A DNA stretch of 64,000 nt from Flavobacterium urumqiense (lineage in GTDB: Bacteria > Bacteroidota > Bacteroidia > Flavobacteriales > Flavobacteriaceae): the NCBI RefSeq assembly GCF_900108015.1, contig NZ_FNVP01000001.1, positions 186,001 through 250,000 on the forward strand, written 5' to 3'. Position 1 is the stretch's first letter, and each line of letters begins with the position of its first letter. The notes under the pieces were generated by a model, which had not been told where the DNA came from, searched no databases, and worked only from the letters and a program-made list of their open reading frames with translations. The position numbers and the translations under genes are program-made. Shown here in pieces: positions 9,861 to 19,202 of this stretch.

Positions 9861-10860
9861 TATTCGCTAATTAGAGTTAGGGTCATCGTTTGATTGTGAA
9901 GTTCACAAGAAATGCCTTCATTAAAAGGCGCAATCTCACCGTAGGAATAAAATCCTTTCACAGGAATTTATTCCCTAATAACCTCCAGAACTTGCTTAAA
10001 TCCCTCTTCTACTCTTTGGTTCATTGCTAATTTTCTTTGTACACAACTTACTAAGATTGCTAATTCCGGATTATTTTTCCTGTTTTTAATTGCAAATTCA
10101 GCTGCTGTTTTTGCTCCTTCCGCTATTTCGTCCAAAGATGCCATCATCAATTGAACTTTTGAATTCTTTGGCACATCACCTGCTAAAATGATGGATCGAT
10201 TATCATTATTAATATTCAAAATAGTTCTTACCACAGGTTCTTTTTTTCCCTCCTCAGTTACATTTAATGGAAATAATAAAGAAGCTTGTGGTAATGCACT
10301 TGCATTATCTCCCAAGTATTATTTATACAAGTTAAGTGCTGGCTGTCCAGCAATTTCGTAAAGAATTTTTGAATCTAATTTTGTAATAATTCTCACTGGT
10401 CCAAATGGAATCCAACCGCCGAAACTCGAGTAAATTATTTCTAGTGTTTCGCCATAAAAACCTATTAAAACGACTTCACCTACTTTTGGATTTTCTTTGT
10501 AAGATGCAACTTTTTTTTCAAATCTTGCATTACCACGACACGGTGCAACCGTTATAGAAACTTGAAAATCAACATCGATTTCTAAGCCTCTTATTAAGAA
10601 CTTTCAATTACGAAACTTCCTTCAGACAAAACAAATAAGTGTTTTAGTTCTCTTTTGGAATTTCATTAAACAGTACTTCCTCTACTGTTTTAGCATTTTT
10701 ATCGTTGTCTAGAATATTTTGTCTTTCAACTAGAAAAGAACTTTTTTCAAATTCTATAGCTATTCCCAAAAACTAAAATCAAACGGTTTTTTAATATTGA
10801 TTTTTCCTGTAGATATTTCCATTCTTGATCTTTAAATTTCGAAGCCTAAATAATTTTCAT
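9860..10860 (-). pseudogene. Decayed FIST-domain sensor protein
   Basis: Reading from the ATG at 10860, three bases after the HNOBA kinase stop, gives MKII, then TAG at codon 5 (10846-10848), then ASKFKDQEWKYLQEK and RLILVFGNS. Further pieces in other frames are IEFEKSSFLVERQNIL, LKHLFVLSEGSFV, SITVAPCRGNARFEKKVASY, VVLIGFYGETLEIIYSSFGG, then GGWIPFGPVRIITKLDSKIL and LYEIAGQPALNLYK. A TAA at 10319-10321 breaks the chain just before YLGDNASALPQASLLFPL. Another TAA at 9968-9970 precedes VKGFYSYGEIAPFN, the end of the FIST C domain. I count three stops in the main frame plus at least two frameshifts and an internal deletion. FIST domains are predicted small-ligand sensors tied to signal transduction. 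Confidence 0.88.
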
Positions 10861-10863
10861 AAT

Positions 10864-13548
10864 CTACTTATTAAGTTTGAGAAAAAAGGTTGAACCTTCT
10901 CCTAATTCACTCTCAATCCAAATCTCACCATTATAAGTGTCGATTACTTTCTTAACAATAGCAAGGCCCAACCCTGTTGAATCCTCACTTTTTGTATAAG
11001 CTTGAAAAGTATTAAATATTTTTTTGTGATGTTCTTTTGCAATTCCAACACCATTATCTTTGACAGAAAAAACATAATGATTATCAAATTCTTCCGAAGT
11101 TATTTCGACTAAACCAGTTTCTCTTTCAATATAATTAACGGCATTCCCTATGATATTCTGAAATAATTGATGAATTCTATAACGATCCGCTTTTATTACT
11201 GGCAATTTGTTTTTTATTGTTATCGTGATATGTTTTGGAATATGAATAATATCAACGATACTTTGTATAATTTGGTGCGTGTTTACATTTTCTTTAACCA
11301 TCTCCTCTTTATCAATTTTTGAATAGGTCAATATCCCTTCAATTAAATGATCCATTTTTTCTACTTTATTTTCAATCATAGAAAAATATTTTAAGGTTTG
11401 ATCACTAAATTCTCTATCACTATCCTCTTTTATCCATGAAATCAAAGAATGAATACTTCGTAAAGGCGATTTTAAGTCATGTGAAACTATTTGGGCATAA
11501 TCTTCCAGTTCTTTGTTAGTTTTTGCTAAACTCTCTAGTAATTCTTCCCTTTGATTTTCTAATAATTTTTTGTCGGAAATATTTTCTTCTATAGAAAAAA
11601 ACCGAACTATCTCTCCCTTTTTATTATATAAAGCCTGCCCTTGAATTTTTACCCAATATTTTTCACCTGATTTGGAATAATTTAAAATCTCACATTTAAA
11701 GGGTTGCCCTTTACTAATTTGATTTTTTAAGTAATCAGTGGTTTCAGGATCTGTTTCTACTCCTTGTAAAAGGAACTGTGGATTAACTCCAACTAATTCT
11801 TTTTTAGTGTAGCCCGAAATTTTTTCAAAACTGGAATTAACCCACTCAATCCTACCCTCTACATCAGAAATTACAACTGAATTTATATTTTTTTCAGCAA
11901 TTAGGGAGAGTAAATAGAGCCTTTCTTCCTGCTCTTTTTGTTCCGTTATGTCTAGATGAATACCTATTGAACCAATAATTTTTCCATTAATATTATAATT
12001 TGGTGCGCCACTTATTAACCAATGCCTTTTTTCTCCTTTTTTGTTTTTTACTTGTACCTCATAAGAATCTGTCACCCCTCGAGTTCGCAATTCATTTTTA
12101 TTTTCAATAAGCACTTTATTTTCTTCGGATAGAAATGTACTTGATGCATTTTTTCCAATTAGCTCCGCTGAAGTATAACCGCTAATTTCACAAAAACTAT
12201 GATTTGCTAAAGTGATCCTATCGTTTTCATCAACCTCAATTAAGCCCAAGTTCATATTAGCAATAATATTGCTGTATTTCTCTTTTTCGTTTCGTACTAG
12301 TTCTTCATGTTTTCTTTTTATCGTAATATCAACGTAGGACCTAAGATTACCTTTATAAATACCATCTCTAAAAACTGGAATATAACTTCTTTCAAAAAAT
12401 CTACCGTCAACAAGCTCTAATTCTTCATTATAAACTGGTTCATTGCTTTTGAATATTTTATTTAATCTTTCGACATATAAATCAGGATTTTTAAACAATC
12501 GTTTTGAGTCCTCTACAGAATTAGAACAGTCTATCCCAATAAAATTATCCGGATCGCCTTCAAAATCAAACATGGTACAGAATTTTTTATTTGCAAGTAA
12601 AAGCTTTCTATTTTCATCTTCTAAAATTATACCCGTTTGAAGATTAACAATAAATAATGAAAGTCTGTTTTCGGATTCAACTAATTTAAAATTAGAATTC
12701 TTTTTTTCAGTTATATCTTCAATCATTGCAAAATACTGAATCACATTTCCTACTGAATCCAGAATTGGCTGGCCTTTTGTTTTAGTCCAAAAATAACTTT
12801 TATCTTTTCGGCCGTGAATCAACTCTACATCAAACATTTCCCCTTTAAAAAATAGACCAGTCATTTTCTTTAAATCTTCCTTATTTGTATACTCGCATTT
12901 ACCAACCTCAATAAGCGTTCTTCCAATTACTTCCCCTTTAGAAAAACCTGTCAATTTTAAATAAGCATCATTACACCAAAAAATCACACCATCAGGTTTT
13001 GTAAAAACAACTCCATTTTCATTAGCACTTGCAACAAGTGAAAGCCTGTTTAACTCGTCCTGATCATTTTTTAAATCTTTTTTTTGATTATTAATTTTAA
13101 TTAATAATTCTTTTAATTCTTGGGTAGTTATTTCCTGCGTCTTTAAAACGTGAAGAAGATCTATAAGTGGGTCGTGAAAAGCGAAATCATGAATTGTTAA
13201 TTTTCTTTCGCTAACTTGATTTACAGAGATAAACCAAGGAGATCCTACAAATAAAATGCAGTCGTTGTGCTCCTGAAATTGGCCTCTTAAATCAACCGTA
13301 TCAGAAGTTGTCCGCAAAATGACTAATTGATCAAAAATCGATTTTATTCCATCAAAAGTTGGATTTTCAACAAAGTGTGTTTTAACTTCAAAAGTGGAAG
13401 AAAAATCATCATTTAATTTAACTGATGGAAAAGTCTTAGCTAAACTTTTACCAAATCCTTTTATTTTTAAATTAGAATCAATTAGAATGTAAAAAGGAAA
13501 TAACTTATTGAAACTATCTTCGTCAAAATTAAATCTTAAATTTTCCAT
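10864..13548 (-). CDS. HNOBA/multi-PAS sensor histidine kinase, partner of H-NOX
   Basis: 894 residues. Residues ~1-155 resemble the haem-NO-binding-associated domain (FNKLFPFYILIDSNLKIKGF, then DLRGQFQEHNDCILFVGSPW), which couples to H-NOX proteins. A coiled coil (ELKELLIKINNQKKDLKNDQ) leads into four PAS/PAC modules spanning ~170-665 (for example ANENGVVFTKPDGVIFWCND and SGEKYWVKIQGQALY). The kinase core has the His box YAQIVSHDLKSPLRSIHSL and the HATPase boxes FQNIIGNAVNY, VKDNGVGIA and STGLGLAIVKK. No transmembrane segment is seen, so it should be cytosolic. H-NOX lies 6 bp upstream, consistent with translational coupling. There is no fused receiver domain; the receiver gene just upstream of H-NOX could be its partner. 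Confidence 0.92.
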   Translation of the reverse strand: MENLRFNFDEDSFNKLFPFYILIDSNLKIKGFGKSLAKTFPSVKLNDDFSSTFEVKTHFVENPTFDGIKSIFDQLVILRTTSDTVDLRGQFQEHNDCILFVGSPWFISVNQVSERKLTIHDFAFHDPLIDLLHVLKTQEITTQELKELLIKINNQKKDLKNDQDELNRLSLVASANENGVVFTKPDGVIFWCNDAYLKLTGFSKGEVIGRTLIEVGKCEYTNKEDLKKMTGLFFKGEMFDVELIHGRKDKSYFWTKTKGQPILDSVGNVIQYFAMIEDITEKKNSNFKLVESENRLSLFIVNLQTGIILEDENRKLLLANKKFCTMFDFEGDPDNFIGIDCSNSVEDSKRLFKNPDLYVERLNKIFKSNEPVYNEELELVDGRFFERSYIPVFRDGIYKGNLRSYVDITIKRKHEELVRNEKEKYSNIIANMNLGLIEVDENDRITLANHSFCEISGYTSAELIGKNASSTFLSEENKVLIENKNELRTRGVTDSYEVQVKNKKGEKRHWLISGAPNYNINGKIIGSIGIHLDITEQKEQEERLYLLSLIAEKNINSVVISDVEGRIEWVNSSFEKISGYTKKELVGVNPQFLLQGVETDPETTDYLKNQISKGQPFKCEILNYSKSGEKYWVKIQGQALYNKKGEIVRFFSIEENISDKKLLENQREELLESLAKTNKELEDYAQIVSHDLKSPLRSIHSLISWIKEDSDREFSDQTLKYFSMIENKVEKMDHLIEGILTYSKIDKEEMVKENVNTHQIIQSIVDIIHIPKHITITIKNKLPVIKADRYRIHQLFQNIIGNAVNYIERETGLVEITSEEFDNHYVFSVKDNGVGIAKEHHKKIFNTFQAYTKSEDSTGLGLAIVKKVIDTYNGEIWIESELGEGSTFFLKLNK

Positions 13549-13554
13549 GCTTTT

Positions 13555-14097
13555 TTACCAAATTATATTAAAAATTTCATGTGAGCCACCTTCGTTTCTA
13601 GTTTGAATTAAATTAATTTTAACGGGAGTTTGGTACATTATTCCTAATCCCTGAAGAAGTCCACGCAGAAAGTCTTGAAGCCCCTCTCTTTTTGAAAAAT
13701 AATGCAAATTAATGCTGTTTTCTGTAATATCACTAATTCTGAATTCTGGCGGAGTAAGTTTTGGATAAATCAGCATTATTCGATTATGAAAAAGGGGTAA
13801 GTTTATTAAAAATTCTTTCAAATTATTTCCACCCGCTTCCATTAATCCACCATATTTATCTTTTGTTGTTTTTAAAACCCACCATTCTCCAAAAGCTATT
13901 AAAACGGCACTCAATGTCATGCCTGTCTCTTCAGAAACTGCCTGAGCTAATTTAAAAGTGATAGCATCATCATAGGGCTCACTGCTTATAAAATAATCTA
14001 TATCAATTCCACTACGCTGTAAAATCGCCTCCCATTTATCCGCACCAAAATGGACTGTAACTAATTCTTCAATTGCTTTATTTACAATTCCGTACAT
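13555..14097 (-). CDS. H-NOX (haem nitric oxide/oxygen binding) protein
   Basis: 180 residues, the standard length for a stand-alone H-NOX. The start MYGIVNKAIEELV is the family's conserved N-terminus. His104 in LPLFHNRI is the expected proximal haem ligand. The propionate-binding signature YxSxR is present as Y133-F-S135-K-R137 in HYFSKREGL, and PKLTPPEF supplies the conserved proline region. H-NOX proteins bind NO at haem and control a partner kinase or cyclase; here the partner is the HNOBA kinase immediately downstream. Two bases separate it from the upstream receiver gene. Confidence 0.95.
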   Translation of the reverse strand: MYGIVNKAIEELVTVHFGADKWEAILQRSGIDIDYFISSEPYDDAITFKLAQAVSEETGMTLSAVLIAFGEWWVLKTTKDKYGGLMEAGGNNLKEFLINLPLFHNRIMLIYPKLTPPEFRISDITENSINLHYFSKREGLQDFLRGLLQGLGIMYQTPVKINLIQTRNEGGSHEIFNIIW

Positions 14098-14099
14098 TT

Positions 14100-14513
14100 T
14101 TATTGCGATATTAACTCATTATAACTCCAATATTCTATTAGTGCTTTTATTCTGTCAATGTAATCATCATATTTAAGAGGTTTCAATAAATAACCCGCAA
14201 TGCCAATTTTGTAACATTCCAAAACATCTTTTCGATTATTTGATGTCGTCAAAATTATCGCAGGTATATACTTTAAATATTCATCTGCTTTTAAGATGGT
14301 TAAAAATTCCATTCCGTTAATTTTTGGCATATTCAAATCTAAGATTATTATATCGGGGATAATTTCTTTAACCTTCAGAATAGTTAATGCTTCTTCTCCA
14401 TTGTTAGCTTCAACAATTTTATGTTTAACATTTAAGGTACTCAAAACTCGATTGAATTTCATTACCTCAATTACATCATCTTCAATTAATAAAATATTTA
14501 GTAATTTGCCCAT
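14100..14513 (-). CDS. Stand-alone receiver-domain response regulator
   Basis: 137 residues containing only a receiver domain, without an output domain. Landmarks are E11-D12-D13, phosphoacceptor D59 in IIILDLNMPKING, and the TTS and LLKPL motifs further on. The long loop around LKVKEIIPDI resembles Rcp1-type receivers that work with PAS-containing kinases. It is the first gene of the H-NOX cluster, with 2 bp to the H-NOX start. It could be the direct phosphate acceptor of the HNOBA kinase, with Hpt and LytTR downstream. Confidence 0.92.
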   Translation of the reverse strand: MGKLLNILLIEDDVIEVMKFNRVLSTLNVKHKIVEANNGEEALTILKVKEIIPDIIILDLNMPKINGMEFLTILKADEYLKYIPAIILTTSNNRKDVLECYKIGIAGYLLKPLKYDDYIDRIKALIEYWSYNELISQ

Positions 14514-14639
14514 TTGTCTCTATATGAATTGTAATTGCTAAATGTAGATAGATTTCAGGTAAAACAACTCCATTTTTCGATAAAAATTTAATTAATATAA
14601 CAGAGCAATTATAAAGTCTAGAGGAATGAATTCGCTTTT

Positions 14640-14996
14640 TTAAAGCTCCAATTGTATTTTCGTACTTAAACTTTTAAATACTAATTCATAAGAATGATCC
14701 ACTAATTTCTTAATCCGTACCTCCTGAACGGATTTGTTAATCACAATTGTATTCCAATGAATTTTGCTCCTCTGAAACCCAGTCTTAATAGCATCATATT
14801 GCGCACGCAATTCTTGATCACGATCTGGATTGCATTTCAAATTATCTGCTGGCTTGTCTTATTTTCATTGGTTTAAAGATGATAATGCAAACATTTTTCC
14901 ACCAACTTTAAAAAATAAAGTATCTTCATCAAAAGGAAAATGTTCTGTCAATCCTTTTTTAGAAAGACAATATTCGTACTATATTTCTAAATTCAT
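14640..14996 (-). pseudogene. MmcQ/YjbR family protein broken by three stops
   Basis: One continuous frame of 119 codons, the normal family length, contains three internal stops. It reads MNLEI, TAG (14979-14981), then YEYCLSKKGLTEHFPFDEDT and LFFKVGGKMFALSSLNQ, then TGA and TAA two codons apart, then DKPADNLKCNPDRDQELRAQ and KIHWNTIVINKSVQEVRIKK with LVDHSYELVFKSL at the end. FKVGGKMFAL, HWNT and DHSYELV are family signatures. YjbR-type proteins have a small DNA-binding-like fold of uncertain role. With no frameshift and only nonsense changes, the decay looks recent. Confidence 0.9.
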
Positions 14997-15054
14997 AAAA
15001 TGATTTTTGATTTGAGAATAGTAATTCTTGCTATTTGATACAAATCTGCATTCA

Positions 15055-15837
15055 TTACTTCGCGTTCAAAAATCTTAAATTATAAAGAACGGGTTTACTC
15101 GGACTTGCATCATTCTCAAACGAAGCAATTTGCAGATTCAACAAATAGCTTCCGTCTTCTGCTTCATTCGGAACAAAAATCATTTCTGTAATTGTAGATT
15201 CTAATCTTGCATCTGCATTCAAAACAGTAACGTCATTTACATTCCAAAATGCTTTATGTGCCAATAATTTTCCCTCATCATATTCTTTATCTACACTTGG
15301 CAAATCAATCAGTAAATGTTGTATTCCACTTTCGCGAATGAATAACGCGGCATCTTCTTTTAGATAAGGCGGATTCGTATTTGAATATTTTTTGGATAAT
15401 TTAGCATTCCTATTTGGCAAGGTCCTAATGACAATAGCTTCTGGATTTTTACCATTCAACCCTTTTTCAATCTGACTTTTAGTAATCACTAAATCTTCGC
15501 CTTGCAATTCCGGTTGAATTGAAACCAATTCTGCCAAAAAGAAAAACTGTTTTAACGACTGATTTATGCTGTAAAATTCTCTTGTAATATGCCCCAGACA
15601 TTCGGTGTGCGTTCCATGTCCGTGTGGATTGAAGAAAATATTATTGAAATTAGTAGAAGATCTTCCTTCCGAAACTTTCCCTATCCAATCCCCAAAAATA
15701 ACGGGTTCTATGACTGGTTTCTCGATATACCAAGCAATTGGATTTTCATCGGTATTCGTTAACGGAATCGAAATATCAATAGGTTTTGATAAATCGACTT
15801 CAATGGCTTGGTTTTTATGCTGGATTGTTGCTAACAC
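15055..15837 (-). CDS. Cyclase-family protein (kynurenine formamidase-like hydrolase)
   Basis: 260 residues. The metal-binding signature of the cyclase family (PF04199) appears as NPHGHGTHTECLGH, corresponding to HxGTHxDxxxH. DLSKPIDISIPL near the start and LLIDLPSVD in the middle are also family-like. Members hydrolyse amide bonds in N-formylkynurenine or cyclic amides, using divalent metal. Another possibility is a role in anthranilate or isatin-type breakdown; nothing around it settles the substrate. The start at 15837 is preceded by an imperfect inverted-repeat gap. Confidence 0.85.
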   Translation of the reverse strand: MLATIQHKNQAIEVDLSKPIDISIPLTNTDENPIAWYIEKPVIEPVIFGDWIGKVSEGRSSTNFNNIFFNPHGHGTHTECLGHITREFYSINQSLKQFFFLAELVSIQPELQGEDLVITKSQIEKGLNGKNPEAIVIRTLPNRNAKLSKKYSNTNPPYLKEDAALFIRESGIQHLLIDLPSVDKEYDEGKLLAHKAFWNVNDVTVLNADARLESTITEMIFVPNEAEDGSYLLNLQIASFENDASPSKPVLYNLRFLNAK

Positions 15838-15851
15838 AAATTATTTTTTAT

Positions 15852-15927
15852 GCCGCTAAGGCGTTAAGGCGCAAAGTTCCAAATCAAACTTTACTTATTT
15901 CTTTGTGCCTTTGTGTCTTTGTGGCGG
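15852..15927. repeat. Imperfect inverted repeat of tandem 8-9 bp words
   Basis: CCGCTAAGGCGTTAAGGCGC on the left answers the right arm GTGCCTTTGTGTCTTTGTGG as a degenerate inverted copy. Each arm is itself a short tandem word. It fills the gap between the cyclase and hemW genes. Confidence 0.6.
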
Positions 15928-15934
15928 ATTTTAA

Positions 15935-17068
15935 CTATTCCAAATTTAAGTAAAATAAATCTGATGCAATTCCATCTGTCAAAAATTTTCCTTTCGGTGT
16001 TGGTTTCAAGATATTGTTTTCGATAAAAACTAAATCATCATTAAGGAATTTCTGAGTCTGTTTGTTCAAATATTCCAAATATTTGCTTCCGAATTCCCTC
16101 TCAATTCTATCTAAAGAAACGCCCCAAATCGTTCGTAAACCAGTCATAATATATTCGTTATAACGATCCGTAATCGAAAGGATTTCTATTTCGTTTGGTA
16201 GTTTATTTTCTTGAATTGATTTTAAATAAAGAGAATTGTTAGAAATATTCCAGCTTCTGGAAACGCCATCATAACTGTGCGCCGAAGGACCAATTCCTAT
16301 GTATTTTTTCCCCAACCAGTACGCCGAATTGTTTTTAGAGAAGTAATTTTCTTTTCCAAAATTCGATAATTCATAATGGATAAATCCATTCGCTTCGAGT
16401 GCTTCGACCAAAATAGCAAAATGCTCTTGGGCAACTTCATCTTTAGGTGCGACAATTTTTCCCGTTTGAATGAGTTTATTTAAAGCTGTTTTGGGTTCTA
16501 CCGTCAAAGCATAACTCGAAATGTGCGGAATTCCGAAAGACAATGCTGTTTCTATATTTTGCTTCCATTTCTCATTGCTCATTCCCGGAATTCCATATAT
16601 CAAATCAAGGGAAATATTGTCGAAATACTTGGTGGCTACTTCAAGGCATTTTTTGGCTTCCGCCGAATTATGAGCCCTATTCATAAGCTGTAAATCGTCT
16701 TCAAAGAAAGACTGGATTCCAATGCTTAACCTGTTGATTTTACTTTTAGACAATTCAATTATCCGTTCACTTGACAAATCATCAGGATTCGCTTCAAGCG
16801 TGATTTCAGGATTTTCTGAAACGGAATAGCTATTATAAACTGCAGCAATCAGAAAATTAATCTCTTCAGAAGTTAAAACCGAAGGCGTTCCTCCACCGAA
16901 ATAAATGGTTTCTACCGTTTCGCTTTTAAACTCGCTTTTGCGCATTTCAATTTCTTTGGCAATAGCCAAAACCATCTCCTCTTTCTTCTTCATCGAAGTC
17001 GAAAAATGAAAATCGCAGTAATGACATGCCTGCTTGCAAAATGGGATATGGATGTAGATTCCGCTCAT
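15935..17068 (-). CDS. hemW: Radical SAM protein HemW, haem chaperone
   Basis: 377 residues starting MSGIYIHIPFCKQACHYCDF, which holds the radical SAM cysteine triad CxxxCxxC. IYFGGGTPSVLT and EITLEANPDDL are the next conserved blocks. IGIGPSAHSYDG and YIMTGLRTIWGVSLDRI identify the HemN/HemW C-terminal region. HemW binds haem and delivers it to target proteins; it lacks the residues of true coproporphyrinogen dehydrogenase HemN. The length is typical. It lies 98 bp upstream of the cyclase-family gene. Confidence 0.93.
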   Translation of the reverse strand: MSGIYIHIPFCKQACHYCDFHFSTSMKKKEEMVLAIAKEIEMRKSEFKSETVETIYFGGGTPSVLTSEEINFLIAAVYNSYSVSENPEITLEANPDDLSSERIIELSKSKINRLSIGIQSFFEDDLQLMNRAHNSAEAKKCLEVATKYFDNISLDLIYGIPGMSNEKWKQNIETALSFGIPHISSYALTVEPKTALNKLIQTGKIVAPKDEVAQEHFAILVEALEANGFIHYELSNFGKENYFSKNNSAYWLGKKYIGIGPSAHSYDGVSRSWNISNNSLYLKSIQENKLPNEIEILSITDRYNEYIMTGLRTIWGVSLDRIEREFGSKYLEYLNKQTQKFLNDDLVFIENNILKPTPKGKFLTDGIASDLFYLNLE

Positions 17069-17120
17069 TAATTTAGTGTTGTGTGTTCAGCTTTTCAGTG
17101 TTTAGTAGCAGATACAAAAA

Positions 17121-17492
17121 TTATTCATTTTTAACTCCAAATTTCTCCCGTTTCAATATCATATAATTAATTAGTTTTCCGATTTTTAAACTTTCAGAAA
17201 TTAGTTCTTGATAAATAGTTTCTGAAATATATTTACAGGAAAATGCGAATTCTAGTCGTACTTGTGTTTCTGAATTTTCCCCATCAGAATCACTCAAATT
17301 ACTTTAAAAAAGTTTAGGGTAAATCCTCTTTATATATAATTCAGCCTTTATAACGGGAACACTTCTTCAAGAAAGTCGCATTTGACCTGTCAATGAATAG
17401 GTTTCTTCCTTTGGAAACGATTTTGTTATTTCAAAAATCTTCATTGCTAATGCAAATGATTTTTTATACGCCAATAAATCTTGAAATATCAT
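17121..17492 (-). pseudogene. Four-helix bundle (23S rRNA-IVP-like) protein broken by stops
   Basis: A single frame of 124 codons reads MIFQDLLAYKKSFALAMKIF, EITKSFPKEETYSLTGQMRL, then S-TGA-R, VPVIKAELYIKRIYPKLF, then TAA, then SNLSDSDGENSETQVRLEFA, CKYISETIYQELISESLKIG and LKREKFGVKNE. KSFPKEETYSLTGQMR and DGENSETQ are hallmarks of the small four-helix bundle proteins (TIGR02436) common in flavobacteria. Two internal stops, no frameshift. The function of the family is unknown. Confidence 0.9.
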
Positions 17493-17610
17493 ATCTACAT
17501 TTTTAAAACTCAATACTCAAATTTAATTAAAACTACTGAACATTAAAAATATGAAAACTGACTACTTTCCATACCCAACACGACTGAATACTAAAAAAAC
17601 TGATTATTGA

Positions 17611-18165
17611 TCACTTTTTTATTCGTTCTGCATTATTCTTCACAAAAGCATCCCAACCGGTATAACTTTTCTCACCCACCACTTTTCCTGAATTAAAAAA
17701 ATGACAAACCGCTGCTGCCAAACCATCGGTACTATCTAGGTTTTTAGGTAATTCTTTCAGTCCTAAAAGTTGTTGCAGCATTTTAGCGACTTGTTCCTTG
17801 CTGGCATTTCCGTTTCCCGTAATTGCCATTTTTATCTTCTTGGGTTCGTATTCCGTAATAGGAATATCTCTCGAAAGTCCCGCTGCCATAGCTACACCTT
17901 GTGCGCGTCCTAACTTCAACATTGATTGTACATTTTTTCCAAAGAAAGGAGCTTCAATAGCAATTTCGTCTGGATTGTGGGTGTCGATTAACTCGATAGT
18001 ACGTTCAAAAATGATTTTCAGTTTTTGATAATGATTATCATATTTGGACAATTGCAATTCATTCAATTGCAAAAACTCCATTTTTTTATTGACAATTTTG
18101 ATCAATCCAAAACCCATAATTGTTGTTCCGGGGTCAATTCCTAATATGATGCGTTCGTTTGCCAA
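17611..18165 (-). CDS. ruvC: Holliday junction resolvase RuvC
   Basis: 184 residues. The first catalytic aspartate lies in ILGIDPGTTIMGFGL, the glutamate in DEIAIEAPFFGKNVQSMLKL, and the C-terminal acid pair in STDGLAAAVCHFF. KMAITGNGNASKEQVAKML is the conserved DNA-binding stretch. RuvC cuts Holliday junctions symmetrically during recombination repair, acting with RuvAB. Length and motif order are normal. Its upstream gap is shared with a divergent membrane-protein gene. Confidence 0.95.
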   Translation of the reverse strand: MANERIILGIDPGTTIMGFGLIKIVNKKMEFLQLNELQLSKYDNHYQKLKIIFERTIELIDTHNPDEIAIEAPFFGKNVQSMLKLGRAQGVAMAAGLSRDIPITEYEPKKIKMAITGNGNASKEQVAKMLQQLLGLKELPKNLDSTDGLAAAVCHFFNSGKVVGEKSYTGWDAFVKNNAERIKK

Positions 18166-18207
18166 TGATTTAGTTTAAAGTTTAAAGTCTAAAAGTTTAA
18201 AGTTTTG

Positions 18208-18215
18208 TTACTTTG
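18208..18215 (+). promoter_or_regulatory. -7 box close to the start codon (possible leaderless transcript)
   Basis: TTACTTTG followed by CACCA sits five bases before the ATG at 18221. It resembles the Bacteroidota -7 element (TAnnTTTG), which would put the transcription start at or beside the ATG. Confidence 0.4.
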
Positions 18216-18220
18216 CACCA

Positions 18221-19195
18221 ATGATTTCAATTCCACACAAAACTAAACAATTCCTTGTACTTCTAATCAAACTTTTGATTGTAGGTGGCGCCTTTTATTT
18301 TATTTACGATCAATTGGCGAATAACAACAAACTTGATTGGCAAAAATTTATTGTTCTATTCAAGAAAAACCAATCGGTTAGCGGAATTGCCTTTCTTTTA
18401 TTTCTTAGTGTTTTGAATCGATTTTTTGAAATCTTGAAATGGCAGAATTTGGTTGGGTTTATCCATAAAATTTCGTTGGGCGAAGCAACCAAACAGGTTC
18501 TTGGTGCACTGACTGCCGGACTGTTTACACCAAACGGCCTCGGCGAATATGCCGGAAAAGCACTTTTTTTCGAGAAAAATGAAACTAAAAAAGTTATTTT
18601 TTTAAACCTGATTTGCAACGGAATCCAAATGATTTTGACTGTTATTTTTGGGGTTTTTGGTTTATTGTATTTCAATCAACAATACAATGTGATTACCACA
18701 AAAACCGTTATAATTATTTTTGGGATTTGTTTTTTGGCATTTGGAATCTTATTTTCTTTGAAAAAAATAAATATTAAAGGCTATTCCATCGAAAGGTTGA
18801 TCGATAAGATTAACGAAATTCCAAAACCCATTCATCAAAAAAATATCTTTTTGGCGATTTGTCGTTTTCTGGTTTTCTCGCACCAATATTACTTTTTGTT
18901 TCTGGCTTTTGATGTTGACTTGCCTTATTTAACAGCCATTTCCACGATTACAAGCGTTTATTTTCTGGCTTCCTCCTTGCCTACTTTTCAGTTTTTGGAT
19001 TTTGCCGTAAAAGGAAGTGTAGCCGTTTATTTCTTTGGAATTATTGGCGTAAACGAATGGATTGTGATTTTTATAACCACCCTTATGTGGTTTCTGAATG
19101 TCGTTTTACCAGCACTAATTGGCAGTTATTATGTGTTGAATTTTAAAATCCTCGCCCCAACCCTCTCCAAAGGAGGGGAAGACGAAACTTTATAA
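18221..19195 (+). CDS. Lysylphosphatidylglycerol synthase-type membrane protein (UPF0104)
   Basis: 324 residues with about eight hydrophobic spans. NRFFEILKWQNLVGFIHKIS, ALTAGLFTPNGLGEYAGKAL and SSLPTFQFLDFAVKG match the flippase-like transmembrane domain of the LPG_synthase_TM family (PF03706). No C-terminal catalytic domain follows, so this is the membrane part only; such proteins are thought to move or bind lipids. It overlaps nothing and is followed 7 bp later by a glycosyltransferase, suggesting one transcription unit for envelope glycolipids. Confidence 0.85.
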   Translation: MISIPHKTKQFLVLLIKLLIVGGAFYFIYDQLANNNKLDWQKFIVLFKKNQSVSGIAFLLFLSVLNRFFEILKWQNLVGFIHKISLGEATKQVLGALTAGLFTPNGLGEYAGKALFFEKNETKKVIFLNLICNGIQMILTVIFGVFGLLYFNQQYNVITTKTVIIIFGICFLAFGILFSLKKINIKGYSIERLIDKINEIPKPIHQKNIFLAICRFLVFSHQYYFLFLAFDVDLPYLTAISTITSVYFLASSLPTFQFLDFAVKGSVAVYFFGIIGVNEWIVIFITTLMWFLNVVLPALIGSYYVLNFKILAPTLSKGGEDETL

Positions 19196-19202
19196 AATAA
19201 TC

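Noticed and set aside
9968..10315. Open frame of 115 codons that looks like a small FIST_C protein
   Set aside because: Its frame continues past both ends into clear FIST sequence through stop codons, so it is part of a pseudogene, not a gene.
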